From Anopheles merus (taxonomy: Eukaryota > Arthropoda > Insecta > Diptera > Culicidae): 64,000 bases of DNA. Below the pieces are notes generated by a model. It made no database searches and was not told the DNA's origin. It saw only the letters and a list, made by a program, of their open reading frames with translations. Within the stretch, counting starts at the first letter, position 1, and every line of letters begins with the position of its first letter. Shown here piece by piece: positions 27,901 to 37,169 of this stretch. The stretch is from positions 34,726,148 through 34,790,147 of the forward strand of contig NC_054082.1 of the NCBI RefSeq assembly GCF_017562075.2. Direction: 5' to 3'. Made by a program: the position numbers and the translations under genes.

Positions 27901-28866
27901 TTCGAGGAAACGCAAAGCCTCGTCTCGGACACACCCTCCCAGGGCAAGGACAGCGTGTCGTCCTGCAACGACTACGGGTCCGACACGAAGAGCAAACGGG
28001 TCGTGGCCGTGACCGGCTCGCCGGCCAAACCACCCGCCACCAACCTGAAGACGAGCCGCACCGGCAGCCCGAGCATGGCCAGCCTGCTGATGGTGAAGAA
28101 CGGCAGCACGGGGCTGGAGCGCAGCCGCTCGCTGCGTGCACCGCCCAGCGCTGGCAGTACGTCGCCCGCGTCCAAGAATCTCTTGCCCCGCCGCACGGCC
28201 TCGATGCGAAGAAGCGCCACCGGGTCGACTACCAGCGTGGACGGGTCGGCGCCGAGCCTGCTGCGACCGATCGCCCGCCAGGCGCAGGACGTCGAGCGCA
28301 GCAACTCGCGCACCAGCCTGCGCTCGTCCCGCTCGTCCCTGAGCAGTGCCGTGTCGACCAATACCGTCCGCAAAGTGCCGCCACCGGTGCGCACCGGTCC
28401 TGCCGGCAACAGCACCATCTACACCAAGACATTCACTCCGCTCTCTACGACGGCCACGTCCACGCTTTCGGCCAACAGTTCGCCCTCGAAACGACCGCTC
28501 GGCACCGCTACCTCGGGCAACATCGCGCACCGAGGGGCACCGGCCAGTCGCAGCAGCTCCAGCGGCTCGAGCATCGGTCCGAGCGCGACCGTTGTGCGCA
28601 AACCGCCGGCCAAGTCGGCGATGGCGGCCAAGGAAAACCAGCTGCACTCGACGTCGACCGGCCGGTTACCCCCGGGCAGCGGGAAGTCGACCAGCAGCGG
28701 CAGCCTGGCCGGTTCGGGCACTGGTGGTGGTGGTGTAAGTCCCACGCCAGCCTCCGGGCGTCAGTCGGTCACCGGACAGCATCAGGCGGCGGTGACCGGC
28801 CGACGTACCAGCGGCTTCATGCGCCCAACTACCTCCAGTGCCACCAAAGTGAAGGCGGCCAAGTAA
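15999..28866 (+). CDS. form3: Formin, form3/INF2 type (12 coding exons)
   Basis: Actin-nucleating formin. Exons derived by splice signals with phases that agree throughout: 15948-16181 (ATG at 15999), 16278-16437, 18982-19015, 22489-22636, 23082-24205, 24284-24384, 24463-24712, 24789-24915, 24999-25245, 25320-25779, 26077-26510 and 26585-28866 (TAA). The product is 1,849 aa from the ATG at 15999, whose context (CCAAAAATGG) is good. Residues 1-175 are FH3/armadillo sequence of INF2 type (EYIIENNDYVNKL, VKKQIFELLSTLCAF, LNSHLDVFNAIL). About 272-339 is the proline-rich FH1 that binds profilin. About 373-785 is FH2 (KMKTINWNKIP start; AGNFLNSGGYAGNAAGVKL and KPGMNLIHFVA motifs), the actin-binding dimer. 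The rest, about 1,060 residues, is a Ser/Thr/Arg-rich low-complexity tail; LMDFL near residue 868 resembles a DAD. The first half of the usual inhibitory domain is absent from this model: either upstream exons lie outside the window or this is a short isoform. Identity as a formin is sure; orthology to form3 is likely. Confidence 0.9.
18590..18767 (+). CDS. Candidate alternative first coding exon of the formin
   Basis: An ATG at 18590 (with an in-frame TGA two codons upstream) opens a frame of 59 codons and then meets a donor GTGGGT at 18768 in phase 1. This is the phase needed to splice to the microexon at 18982. A second ATG is at 18674. The later part, VNDVFFNSDQELSSLEHEKD onward to EDFVEG, is acidic, has coding-like codon use and does not resemble intron. 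No acceptor upstream gives a phase compatible with the exon ending at 16437, so it would be a first exon rather than a cassette. The product would replace residues 1-114 of the long form, removing most of the remaining FH3 repeats. No homology recognised. Confidence 0.4.
18982..19015 (+). CDS. form3: 34-nt formin microexon
   Basis: A 34-nt exon encoding GLNLIPVLNNLR across its junctions. It is bounded by TTGTTGTTGCAG and GTAAGT. The exon at 16278-16437 ends in phase 1, and this exon supplies the two bases that complete a glycine. It then ends in phase 2 and joins the exon at 22489 to complete an arginine. The peptide fits the FH3 position just after NEFIG, where formins of this group have a short leucine-rich helix. 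It lies between introns of about 2.5 and 3.5 kb. Confidence 0.8.
20115..20139. repeat. GT microsatellite
   Basis: (TG)12 in the formin intron between the microexon and the exon at 22489. Confidence 0.95.
20500..22358 (+). promoter_or_regulatory. Possible internal promoter / 5' UTR region of the formin
   Basis: Inside the 3.5-kb intron before the exon at 22489, base composition becomes mixed and low-complexity: CT/GA runs (21612-21630, 21900-21912), CA runs (21119-21143) and CTG near 22057. This is like insect promoter and 5' UTR sequence. An ATG at 22257 opens a 25-codon frame ending at TGA 22334. A possible donor (GTAAAT) at 22359 would join to the acceptor at 22488. This could be a separate first exon with a small upstream ORF. 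The evidence is compositional only. Confidence 0.25.
21117..21143. repeat. CA microsatellite
   Basis: (CA)13 in the same formin intron, inside the possible internal promoter region. Confidence 0.95.
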
Positions 28867-30785
28867 GAGCGTGCCGCACGCGTTGTGGTGCGGGCCAGTG
28901 TGGTCACACCCCACCCCCCATCATCCCCGTTAGTCAATCGTTTGTTTTTTTTTTTTGCTAACCACGTACCAGGTGCTCCCCTCAAAACTGCTTTCCCTTT
29001 GGCAGCAATACTCCACACATCCGGCCGTATATCTTACCATATGCCGTCCACTCTTTACTATTTGCAATTTGCATCTTGCAGTTCCGGTTTTGCGCAAGCC
29101 CACGTAGCGTTTTGCTGACTAGCTTTTTTTTTTTGGACACACTTTGGAACACAACGCCACTATGTCCGCCAGGGACGAGCGATTTTGTTCGAGCGATGCG
29201 ATGCGCTTACTGAAGGATTTCAAGTGAAAGGGAAGGCGGTAAAGGAGGTTTGTTCCTCGTGCGGTTTTCCCTTATTTTCCGACCAATGCCAGTTTTATGC
29301 TGTCCATCCCGGAAGTTGAGGCGTCCTCCCGGCCGTTAGTTAGTGTGCTGAAGGCAATAATGATAATGATGATAATAATGTTAGTGAAATTGGCGTGCGA
29401 CGCTACTATGGCAATTGTAGTAGTAGTAGACACGTGGTGGTATGGTGACGCGTGTTACCGGTTTTGTTTCGCGCCATTAGCTACTTTAGATAGAGACGTG
29501 TATGTATGTTTGTGTGTGTTGGCGCGCATGTGAGTGTGTGTTGATCTGTTCGAGAAGATGCGTTATTTATTTACATATATAAAAAAACATATATACATAT
29601 ATATACACGCATACACACGCATACACGGATATATGATGCATGTTACGAACGATCGCTTAGCAAAAAGCGCAATCATACTAATTCCTACCCCCTCCTCCCC
29701 TCCCTGCAAACGTGTTTTTGCTGTTACGAACGAGCGTTAGCAGAAATCGTGAAACTGATAAACTGATAGATTCGTGTTAGGATACAAACAAACAATCTAG
29801 TATAGGTAGTAGATTAGATTACTAGTATAGCTAGTTGCGACGTGGTAACACGAACTCAAAAACGAAAACTCAACCCCGGTTTACTTATCCAGCGCGATGC
29901 TGCAGTTGGTCGTGGATAATTAACGCCATTTAGTTGTGTAGATGCAATCGATTTTTTGTGTAAACTTAAGAGACAAAGAAACACGGAATAGAACGCATAG
30001 CGCCATAATCCCAAACGCAAACAACATGACGATATATAACTGTATAGAGAGCAAGCGACGAACGTATAAAAACATACACACACAATACACATTAAGCATG
30101 ATGAGCATGATAATGTTTTTCCTTCCCCCAGTGTTACCGGCGGTACGTTTCATCCTTTTTGGCTATTGTTCTTTCGAAAAACGCCTTTGGCCCTGACGAT
30201 ATGCTTGATGTTATATTTATAAAGTTATTTTTTTAATTACATTTTTGGGACAGGAATTCAAAATTTATAATCAAAATTATCAAAACTATATTATGTAGGC
30301 TTAAACTATGGGTGCGTGAGTTATGAAAATTATAGAAACACGAAGATGAAACAGGTACGCGCTTTTCTCTACGACTTTCGTCCTTCCCGTTCGCATAATA
30401 TTTGCCATAAATGGAGTAATGTTACGTTTAAGATTGAACCATATTTATAGTACCAGTGAGCAAACGATGTAACCGATTGCGCATGAATCGTTCTGCGCTT
30501 GCAAAAAAAAAACACACACACACATTACTAATCCATTTACTAATTCAATTCTACTCTTCAAATGCTAGCATTGCATCGAACGCATAAGGAGGTGTGTTAG
30601 AATGGACTGTGCGGAAGGAACGGCCTATGTCCTATTCAATAGCTCCTCAAAGCGCTGAGCATGTTTTGTATGCGTTCGTTACATTTTCCATTTTGTACTT
30701 GAGTCCCCCCCAGAAGCCCGATGTTATTGCTCGAATAGTTGACGAACGAAAGAAATGAGAAGCGTTGTTGAAGGAAATAAAGGCA
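28867..30785 (+). other. Formin 3' UTR (probable) with poly(A) signal
   Basis: After the formin stop the sequence turns AT-rich and has no coding-like frame: poly-T runs, ATATA runs at 29575-29605, and repeated ACGAACG/GATAAACTGATA words. An AATAAA hexamer at 30776-30781 is a reasonable end. Several earlier A-rich stretches could serve as alternative ends. No other gene is seen in this stretch. Confidence 0.4.
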
Positions 30786-31020
30786 AGATTGAACCATTCA
30801 TTTTGTACAATATCCACTTTCTCCTCGTTTTTTTAAGTCGTTGCTTCCGAAACATTTGAACTATCGGTATCGCAACTGCTGGAAGACACATCGCCATAAC
30901 GGTCACTTTGAACTGTTGTACATCGTCTAGCAAACGTCAAAACGATTGCGCGATGTTTTGATACGTACACACACACACACACGCACGCAACAGCAGTGTG
31001 GCCAGATTATTATGGCAGTT

Positions 31021-31062
31021 TTCGGTAGGCGCATCAAAATTTTATCGGTAGTTTTCGGTAGG
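31021..31062. repeat. CGGTAG motif cluster, left
   Basis: Three copies of TTCGGTAGG or ATCGGTAG occur at 31021-31029, 31044-31051 and 31054-31062. The same word recurs five more times, in the same orientation, at 32950-33047. The two clusters flank the block of small mobile elements between them. Function unknown. Confidence 0.5.
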
Positions 31063-31510
31063 TTAAAACTCGAAACTTAACTGAGTTAAAAAAAGTAAAA
31101 GCGAAAGAAGTGTTAAGCGGGAGGGGGGGGGGGGGTTGAGTACTAATGCGCAAAATCAAAGTTCCATCTCACGAGAATATGCATCCTTTATCTGGGATAT
31201 GGATTAGATTTGGTTCAGCGGTTACACAAATGAAGGTCTTTCTGAAGTGTCGATGTGAACATTGTACTGGGAATTCTAAGCCAAAGAAGGACTAAGATGC
31301 ACATTTTTTTCTCAGTGGTGACAAGTTCTTTTTCTTGGGGCTCCACGTGACCGCTTAGGGCCGCAGCAGTGCTCCATTGGATACGATTTAATCGTACGTG
31401 CTGTGATTAGATTTTCGCTGGATTATTTACATTGATTTGATTGTTTTGCTGAGTTTTATAGTTCAATGATTAAAAAATTGAGATTTTTTCCTTCAAACCC
31501 TAAATATATA

Positions 31511-31858
31511 CAGTGAACCCTCTCTAATTTGAGAGGCGATGGGACTGTCGAATAAGAGGGGTTTTCAAATTACAGAGGTTGAAAGTGACTGAAAGGTCCA
31601 TACAAACAAGAAAGAGACAGAACATTTAGTATGCAGCCTTAACTGTTGCTATAGGAAACTGCGAACAGAATCGCTAATTTGAGCATACATCTTTCAATAA
31701 CCATGGCAACACCTTAGTCAAATAAGAGGGACACAGATTTCTGAGGTTTTCCAAATTAGAGAAACAAAGATGTACTGGAAATCAAGGGACTGTGCAAAAT
31801 GTTCAAATAAGAGAGGTTTCTCAAATTGGAGAGGTGTCAAATAAGAGAGGGTTCACTG
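31511..31858. mobile_element. 348-bp MITE with TA target duplication (pogo/Tc-like)
   Basis: The element begins CAGTGAACCCTCTCT at 31511 and ends with its reverse complement at 31858. After one mismatch the inverted match continues for about 6 more bases, so the TIRs are about 22 bp. It is flanked by TA on both sides (31509-31510 and 31859-31860). Inside, words such as CAAATAAGAGAGG and CAAATTAGAGA recur in both orientations next to the ends. There is no ORF. TA duplication and a CAGT start fit non-autonomous elements mobilised by pogo/Tc1-type transposases. The family is not named. Confidence 0.75.
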
Positions 31859-31904
31859 TATATACATCGATATTTCTGGTCACTTTTCCCACAGGGCAAG
31901 GCGA

Positions 31905-32062
31905 GCTTTTTGACGGCCACCGTCGCAAAACCGTCGCAAAACGTCAAAACCGACGTCGCATGTACTGCAAAGCGACGTCGCCAGCGAGCGAAACTCGCAA
32001 CGATTTCGAGGCGCTGGCGACGGTCGTTTTTGACGTTTTGCGACGGTTATTGACGGTGATAA
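31905..32062. repeat. Imperfect inverted repeat (hairpin) of GTCGCAAAACGTCAAAA type
   Basis: The arm at 31933-31959 starts GTCGCAAAACGTCAAAA. Its near reverse complement is at 32017-32045. The match extends outward imperfectly (CACCGTCGCAAAACC against the complement of GGTTATTGACGGTGA). The centre also contains a GACGTCGC/GCGACGTC pair. It could be a fold-back MITE or a structured spacer. It abuts the MITE that ends at 31858. There is no coding potential. Confidence 0.55.
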
Positions 32063-32348
32063 AATATTTATAAACCAAGTTTGATGTGTTAAAGTTTTTC
32101 TTTTGATTCGGGTGCATCAGGTCCGTGTAAAGGGAAGCGCACAGCGCGCTAAGAAAGAAACAAGCGGGAAGGGGTTTCAGTCCAGCGCAGCGCAACTCGC
32201 TGGAATCAAGTGGGGTACCAATTCAGCGCAGCGCATGCCGAAAGAAACGGAAAGGAAGGGGTATAAGGAAAATACAATGAAACAGCGCGAGCGAGCGTTC
32301 TTTTCAGTGAGAGCGTCTCGTGTGTTTTGAAGGCATGCAAGAGAGCGC

Positions 32349-32548
32349 CGGTCTGGTGGTACAGTGGCAACTCGAACGACTTAATAACATGCCCATCATG
32401 GGCTCAAGCCCCGAATAGACCGACCGAGGTAGGACTGACTATCCTGCTATGGTAGCAATAAGTCACTGAAAGCCAAGCCCACTTCACTAGTGGGTACAGG
32501 CAGGCCTTGACCGGCAGCGGCTGTTGTGCCAAAAAGAAGAAGAAGGAA
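32349..32548 (+). mobile_element. SINE200 retroposon
   Basis: A 200-bp tRNA-derived SINE. It has an internal pol III promoter: an A-box-like start (GGTCTGGTGGTACAGTGG) and a B-box-like GGGCTCAAGCCCC. It carries the body words TAGGACTGACTATCCTGCTA and AATAAGTCACTGAAAGCC. It ends in an AAGAAGAAGAAGG tail. An 11-bp target duplication, CAAGAGAGCGC, flanks it at 32338-32348 and 32549-32559. I recognise this as the SINE200 family of Anopheles gambiae, which is the main species clue in the window. Confidence 0.88.
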
Positions 32549-32949
32549 CAAGAGAGCGCATTCTCTCTGTTGTAGCGCTCCATCCGCCATTTTTAATTTT
32601 CAGCCCAAAACAACGGACTTCGGATCCGATCTTGGGCCGGACCCCCACCGTGTGTTTCTACCTACCCCTCGCCTGGAAATTTCATTCTCTTTGTCTGTCG
32701 GGTAAGCTTTAACCGCCGACAGCGAGATTCAAATTCAAATTTAAATGATTTTCTTTGCCGAGCAATTCTCGGAATCCATTCAACTGACATTTTCTACTTA
32801 TTATGAACATTAAATTTTAACAGATAAAAAGTGCCAGGCAAACAAACGTGCATCAGCGCGATAAGTAACAAATGAGGTTAGAAATCCTTGAAACAGCATC
32901 CCAAGCGCCACAGATTAAGCTTAAACGAATGAAAAATCAAATATCTGTG

Positions 32950-33047
32950 ATTTTCGGTAGGATAAATGGAAAATCGGTAGTTTTAGGGCGGTCATCTGTG
33001 AATCGGTAGGCATATAAAAAATCGGTAGGAATACAGATAAATCGGTA
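32950..33047. repeat. CGGTAG motif cluster, right
   Basis: Five copies of TCGGTA(G) at about 32953, 32974, 33003, 33022 and 33041, spaced 19-29 bp apart, in the same orientation as the left cluster at 31021-31062. It ends at TTTCTGGTCACTCTG just before the msl-3 5' region. A similar phrase (ATATTTCTGGTCACTTTT) occurs at 31869. The nature is unknown. Confidence 0.5.
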
Positions 33048-33250
33048 TTTCTGGTCACTCTGCGTTCAAGGCCAATGCGTTTTGTTTACCGACAAATGTG
33101 CCATTCGTCGGCAAACGGAAGACGCAGCAGCTGCACGCCTTTCCACAACACAATAATCCGGCGTTTTGTTTCCCCGCTGTATGCGCTGTGAAACAGCTTT
33201 GATACCACGACGGGCAGACGCTGCACGGCTTCAAGATTGAGTCTCCTAGC

Positions 33251-34605
33251 ATGGTCTCAACCCGTGGCCACCACACGAAGTACAAATTCAGCGATGGCGA
33301 AAAGGTGCTCTGCTACGAGCCGGATCCGACCAAAGCGAAGGTCCTGTACGACTCGAAGGTAAGCGCGTGCGGAAGGTGACTGACTGATTGCCATTTTGGT
33401 GATACTACTGGCCATTTCGTTCCATTGTGAAGGTGCTGGAAGTTTCCGAGGGAAAGGACAAGCGGGGCCGACGCATCGTCGAGTATTTGATACACTTCCA
33501 GGGCTGGAACTCGTCCTGGGATCGGAAGGTTAGCGAGGACTTCATCCTGAAGGACACGGAAGAGAATCGCCAGCTGCAGAAGGATTTGGCGGAAAAATCA
33601 CAGCTTTACCAGTGAGTAGAGGGAATGCTCGGTCGTGTGACGGGTTGAATTACCGCTTTTGTAATTTGTCTTTCCGGCGTATGTGCCTCGCTCGCCAGAG
33701 GTGGTTATCTGTATCGAAAGGAGCGAAAGAAACAACGCGCCAAAAGCTTGACGGATCGAATCGAAAGCTTGACGAGTGCAAAGACGCAATCCATCAATCC
33801 CTCGTCGGAGGACGGAAGCTCGTGCAGTAACGGTTTTAGCAGGGACGAACATGAATACCATATTGATGGTAAGTGTAGTAGAGTGTGCCCGCGAATGCAA
33901 CCGAAACACGTGAGCAAAGCAATTAAAAGCACGCTTTAAATGCTTTCCAGACATGGATGAATACTACAGCAGCTCGGTCGAGAGCTCGCACGAGGAGGAA
34001 AAGGTGTACCTGCAAGCGGGCTGCAAGTTCCGCAAGCATCTCGACCTCGACCAGCATCTGATCGTGTCCGGCACGATGCTGGTGGAGCTGCCGGCCAAGC
34101 AGCCGGTGGTGACGATACTGGAAGATTTCGTGCGCTACTACACCATCCGCCAGCTGTTTGAGTGCGGCCATCAGGAGCAAACAAAGTCCCGCCGACGGAA
34201 CAGCTCAGCCGTACGCACCGAGCACAAGGTACGCGACTACGAGCAGATTCGTACGAACGTCGAGCTGTGCAAGGAGGTGGCGGACGGACTGCGCGTGTAC
34301 TTCGACTTTACGCTGCGAGACTACCTGCTGTATCCGCAGGAAAAACCACAAGCTCAGATCGTCCTGGCGGAGGAGAATCTGCGCAGCTTCACGTACATTG
34401 CATCGCGCAACCTGTCCGTTGACATGCTGACCGTTAAGCTCGACTCGCCCACGGCCGACGTGCATCAGCCGCTGAGCGAACATTCCGACCAGCAGTCGTC
34501 ATCGGCAACCTCGGCGGAGGAACGCCGTCGGCGTCGATTGCGCTCGCACAAAAACGAGGAGAACGAGTTTGTGCTGGACTTTGGAGCGCTGCAGCAAAGT
34601 ACGGC

Positions 34606-34647
<42 letters not shown>

Positions 34648-35023
34648 ACAGCACATACAGCCGAGCTTGGCGGTAGAGTATGGGGGCGACCTTTCGCCGT
34701 TCGGTTCAAGCTTGAACATTCTGCGCTCCATCATACCGCAGAATGTGACCATCTCACGGGAAGCCAAAGAGGTGCTGGACGATGTGTTTCGGTGGCGCAT
34801 CCTGCCGTCGAATGCACCGGCCGAGCCGTCCATGATCTATGGCGCCGTACATCTGGCACGGCTAATCGTCAAGCTGCCGGAGTTTCTGTCCGCGACCGCC
34901 ATGGCTGACGACAAGCTGAAGCTGTTGCTCAAGTTTTTGGACATATTTGCCGAGTTTATCGAGGAGCACGAGGAATGGTTTGGCAAGCAGTTTTACTTCA
35001 GCCTAAAGGACAACGACATTTGA
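33251..35023 (+). CDS. msl-3: MSL3-like chromo-barrel / MRG-domain protein
   Basis: Chromatin reader of the MSL complex, which in Drosophila binds H3K36-methylated nucleosomes and helps MOF acetylate H4K16. Exons: 33251-33358, 33433-33611, 33699-33868, 33951-35023. Phases agree and the product is 509 aa, close to the fly protein. Residues about 8-90 are the chromo-barrel (FSDGEKVLCYEPDPTKAKVL; FQGWNSSWDRKVSED; KDTEENRQLQKDLAE). Residues about 175-290 and 410-505 are the two halves of the MRG domain (QPVVTILEDFVRYY; VADGLRVYFDFTLRDYLLYP; MIYGAVHLARLIVKLPEFL). The insert between the halves carries 13 glutamines (CAG repeat at 34607-34645). The KDTEENRQLQ and MRG wording favour MSL3 over MRG15. 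In Anopheles, X dosage compensation is known to use a different factor (SOA), so a male-specific role should not be assumed. Confidence 0.9.
34607..34645 (+). repeat. CAG repeat coding 13 Gln in msl-3
   Basis: Twelve CAG and a final CAA, in frame, in the insert between the two halves of the MRG domain. Likely length-polymorphic. Confidence 0.95.
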
Positions 35024-35121
35024 ACCGCTGGCGCCCGTCGATTAGTGGGCGGGTATGTTTGAGCTCTTGCACGTGGATGGGTATTTTTCGAAACGAAACA
35101 AATTTTCACGCAAGTGTTTGG

Positions 35122-35127
35122 AATAAA
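35122..35127 (+). terminator. Poly(A) signal of msl-3
   Basis: AATAAA about 100 bp after the msl-3 stop. Only about 250 bp separate it from the Mfap1 start codon, so the two genes are packed tightly on the same strand. Confidence 0.7.
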
Positions 35128-35378
35128 TGTGACCTTAAAAACATAAAATTAAATATTTTTAATTATTTCCGATCCACTCTGTTGTTTTTCACTGTATGTG
35201 TATAAATCTCGTGCGGCACGCTGGTTATAGAAACCTTGTTCGAAACGTCAAACGCCAATTTTGTTTGCGAGATAGTTTGTTTACGTTTTGCTGGGGAAAT
35301 TTGTGTGTTTGCTGCTTCACTTCCTCCTGCACAAAAACTAATATTTTTGTATCGTAAGCAACAGAAAACAGACTAAAC

Positions 35379-37038
35379 ATGAGTCCACCAACTACACAGT
35401 ACGGTATACAAAGTACCGCCGGTGCAGTTCCAGTGAAAAACACAAAGGGTAAGTGTTAAACCGTGCCCCGAACATCCTCGCCGAGGAACCATCCTTCGGT
35501 CGCAAGAACTGCTCCTTATGATATTCTGTCGCTTTCTTTAGGTGAAATATCTATGCAAAAGGTGAAAGTGCACCGATATGTGTCAGGAAAACGGCCCGAA
35601 TACGCACAGTACGCCAGCAGTGACGAAGAGTCGGAAGACGACGATTTCCTGGAGCACCGTCGAGCGAACGAAGAGCAGCAGCAAAGGGAAGAATCGTGAG
35701 TAGATTATTACACCTCAGCGTTGACGTGAATGTGCTAAAAAGTCGTTTTTTTTTCTTTCTATAGAGACGACAACGAACTGCCAGACGATGTCGATGATCC
35801 CCGTATCCGACGCCTGCAAGCGATTCGGGCCGAAACGCAAGATGACCTGGAACGGGAGCGTAAAGAAAGACACCGGACGATACACGAGCCAGAGCTGGTA
35901 CAGTCGGACGAAGAGAATGACCGTAGCGATGCCAGCGAGGACAATCGCAGACAGCAGTATAGCGACGATGAGCGGGAACAAGCGAATGCAACCTCCCGCC
36001 GGCGACGCATCTCCCTTGGCTCCGAGTCCGAATCGGAGGCCGAGCTGAGCGATTCCGAGATTGAGCGCAGGCGCAACCTGCTGAAAGCGAAAATGCTGCA
36101 GCAGAAGCAACGCGAGGAGGAGGAATTGCTGCAGAAGCAGGAGGAGGAAGGCATGTCGGATTCGGAAGAGTCGGAGAGCTCCGAGTACGAGGAGGAAACG
36201 GAAAGCGACGAGGAGAACGAACCCCGGCTAAAGCCGCTGTTCGTGCGCAAAAAGGACCGCACGACGATCATTGAAAAGGAGCGCGAAGCCAACCGCCAGA
36301 AGCAGCTCGAGTATGAGTCGAAAAAGATGGCCAAAGAACGACGGAAACAGACGCTCCGGCTGGTGGAGGACAGCATTAAGAAGGAGCTGGAAAAGACGAA
36401 GGTTGAAAACGAACCGTCGCTGAACGACGTCAACACGGACGACGAGAACGACGAGGTGGAGTATGAGGCGTGGAAGCTGCGCGAACTGAAACGCATCAAG
36501 CGGGACCGCGAAGAGAAGGAACAGTAAGTATCGAGGGGGAGACGCTCGTTTAACAGTGCCCAGAATTGAACCTAACCGACCGTCTGGCGTCTCTTGTTAC
36601 AGGATCGAGAAGGAAAAGCAGGAAATCGAGCGACTGCGCAACATGACGGAAGAGGAACGCCGGCAGGAGCTGCGCAACAACCCGAAACAGGTGACGAACA
36701 AGAACGTGAAGGGCAAGTACAAGTTCCTGCAGAAGTACTACCATCGCGGTGCCTTCTACCTCGACGAGGAGGACGACGTGTACAAGCAGGACTTCTCGGC
36801 CCCGACGCTGGAGGACCATTTCGACAAGACGATCCTGCCGAAGGTGATGCAGGTGAAGAACTTTGGCCGTTGTGGTCGCACCAAGTACACGCATCTGGTC
36901 GACCAGGACACGACCAAGTTCGACTCGCCGTGGGTAGCGGACACGGCCAACACGACCATCTTCCACTCCGAGCGGGCTGGTGGCATGAAGCAGGTGTTCG
37001 AGAAGCCTTCGCTTTATCGCAAAAAGCGCGATGCGTAG
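35379..37038 (+). CDS. Mfap1: Microfibril-associated protein 1 (spliceosomal MFAP1)
   Basis: Despite its name this is a nuclear pre-mRNA splicing factor of the spliceosomal B complex. Exons: 35379-35448, 35542-35695, 35765-36523, 36603-37038. All phases agree and give 472 aa, near the usual insect length. The N-terminus has the conserved VKVHRYVSGKRPEYA motif. The middle is highly charged with acidic-serine blocks (SDSEESESSEYEEETESDE) and long Glu/Lys/Arg helices. The C-terminal family domain is intact: KYKFLQKYYHRGAFYLDEED, LPKVMQVKNFGRCGRTKYTH and the closing SLYRKKRDA. The ATG follows ACTAAACATG with no earlier in-frame ATG nearby. Confidence 0.95.
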
Positions 37039-37041
37039 AGT

Positions 37042-37047
37042 TTTATT
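37042..37047 (-). terminator. Poly(A) signal of the SMC3-like gene (inside the Mfap1 3' end)
   Basis: TTTATT on the + strand reads AATAAA on the - strand, about 125 bp beyond the SMC3-like stop at 37170. It is only 4 bp past the Mfap1 stop, so the two convergent transcripts would overlap at their 3' ends. Confidence 0.5.
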
Positions 37048-37116
37048 TCGAGCACTTCAAATTCAACCGATCTTGTTTTCATAATAATGCGTGTATAACT
37101 TTAAGATAGTGTAAGC

Positions 37117-37122
37117 AATAAA
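37117..37122 (+). terminator. Poly(A) signal of Mfap1
   Basis: AATAAA in a string of overlapping AATAAA-like words (37117-37138), about 80 bp after the Mfap1 stop. Confidence 0.7.
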
Positions 37123-37169
37123 TATGAAATAAATAAATCTAATAGGATGTAGCATAGAAGTGAACTCAC

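Noticed and set aside
26632..28647. 671-codon - strand open frame opposite the formin tail
   Set aside because: Also an antisense shadow: stops are rare opposite GC-rich Ser/Thr/Pro codons. The protein is Arg/Gly/Ala-rich with no family resemblance.
30995..33060. A 2-kb element with CAGTGTGGCCAGA / TCTGGTCACTCTG ends
   Set aside because: The ends are only loosely complementary, no target duplication is visible, and the internal CGGTAG words are in direct orientation on both sides.
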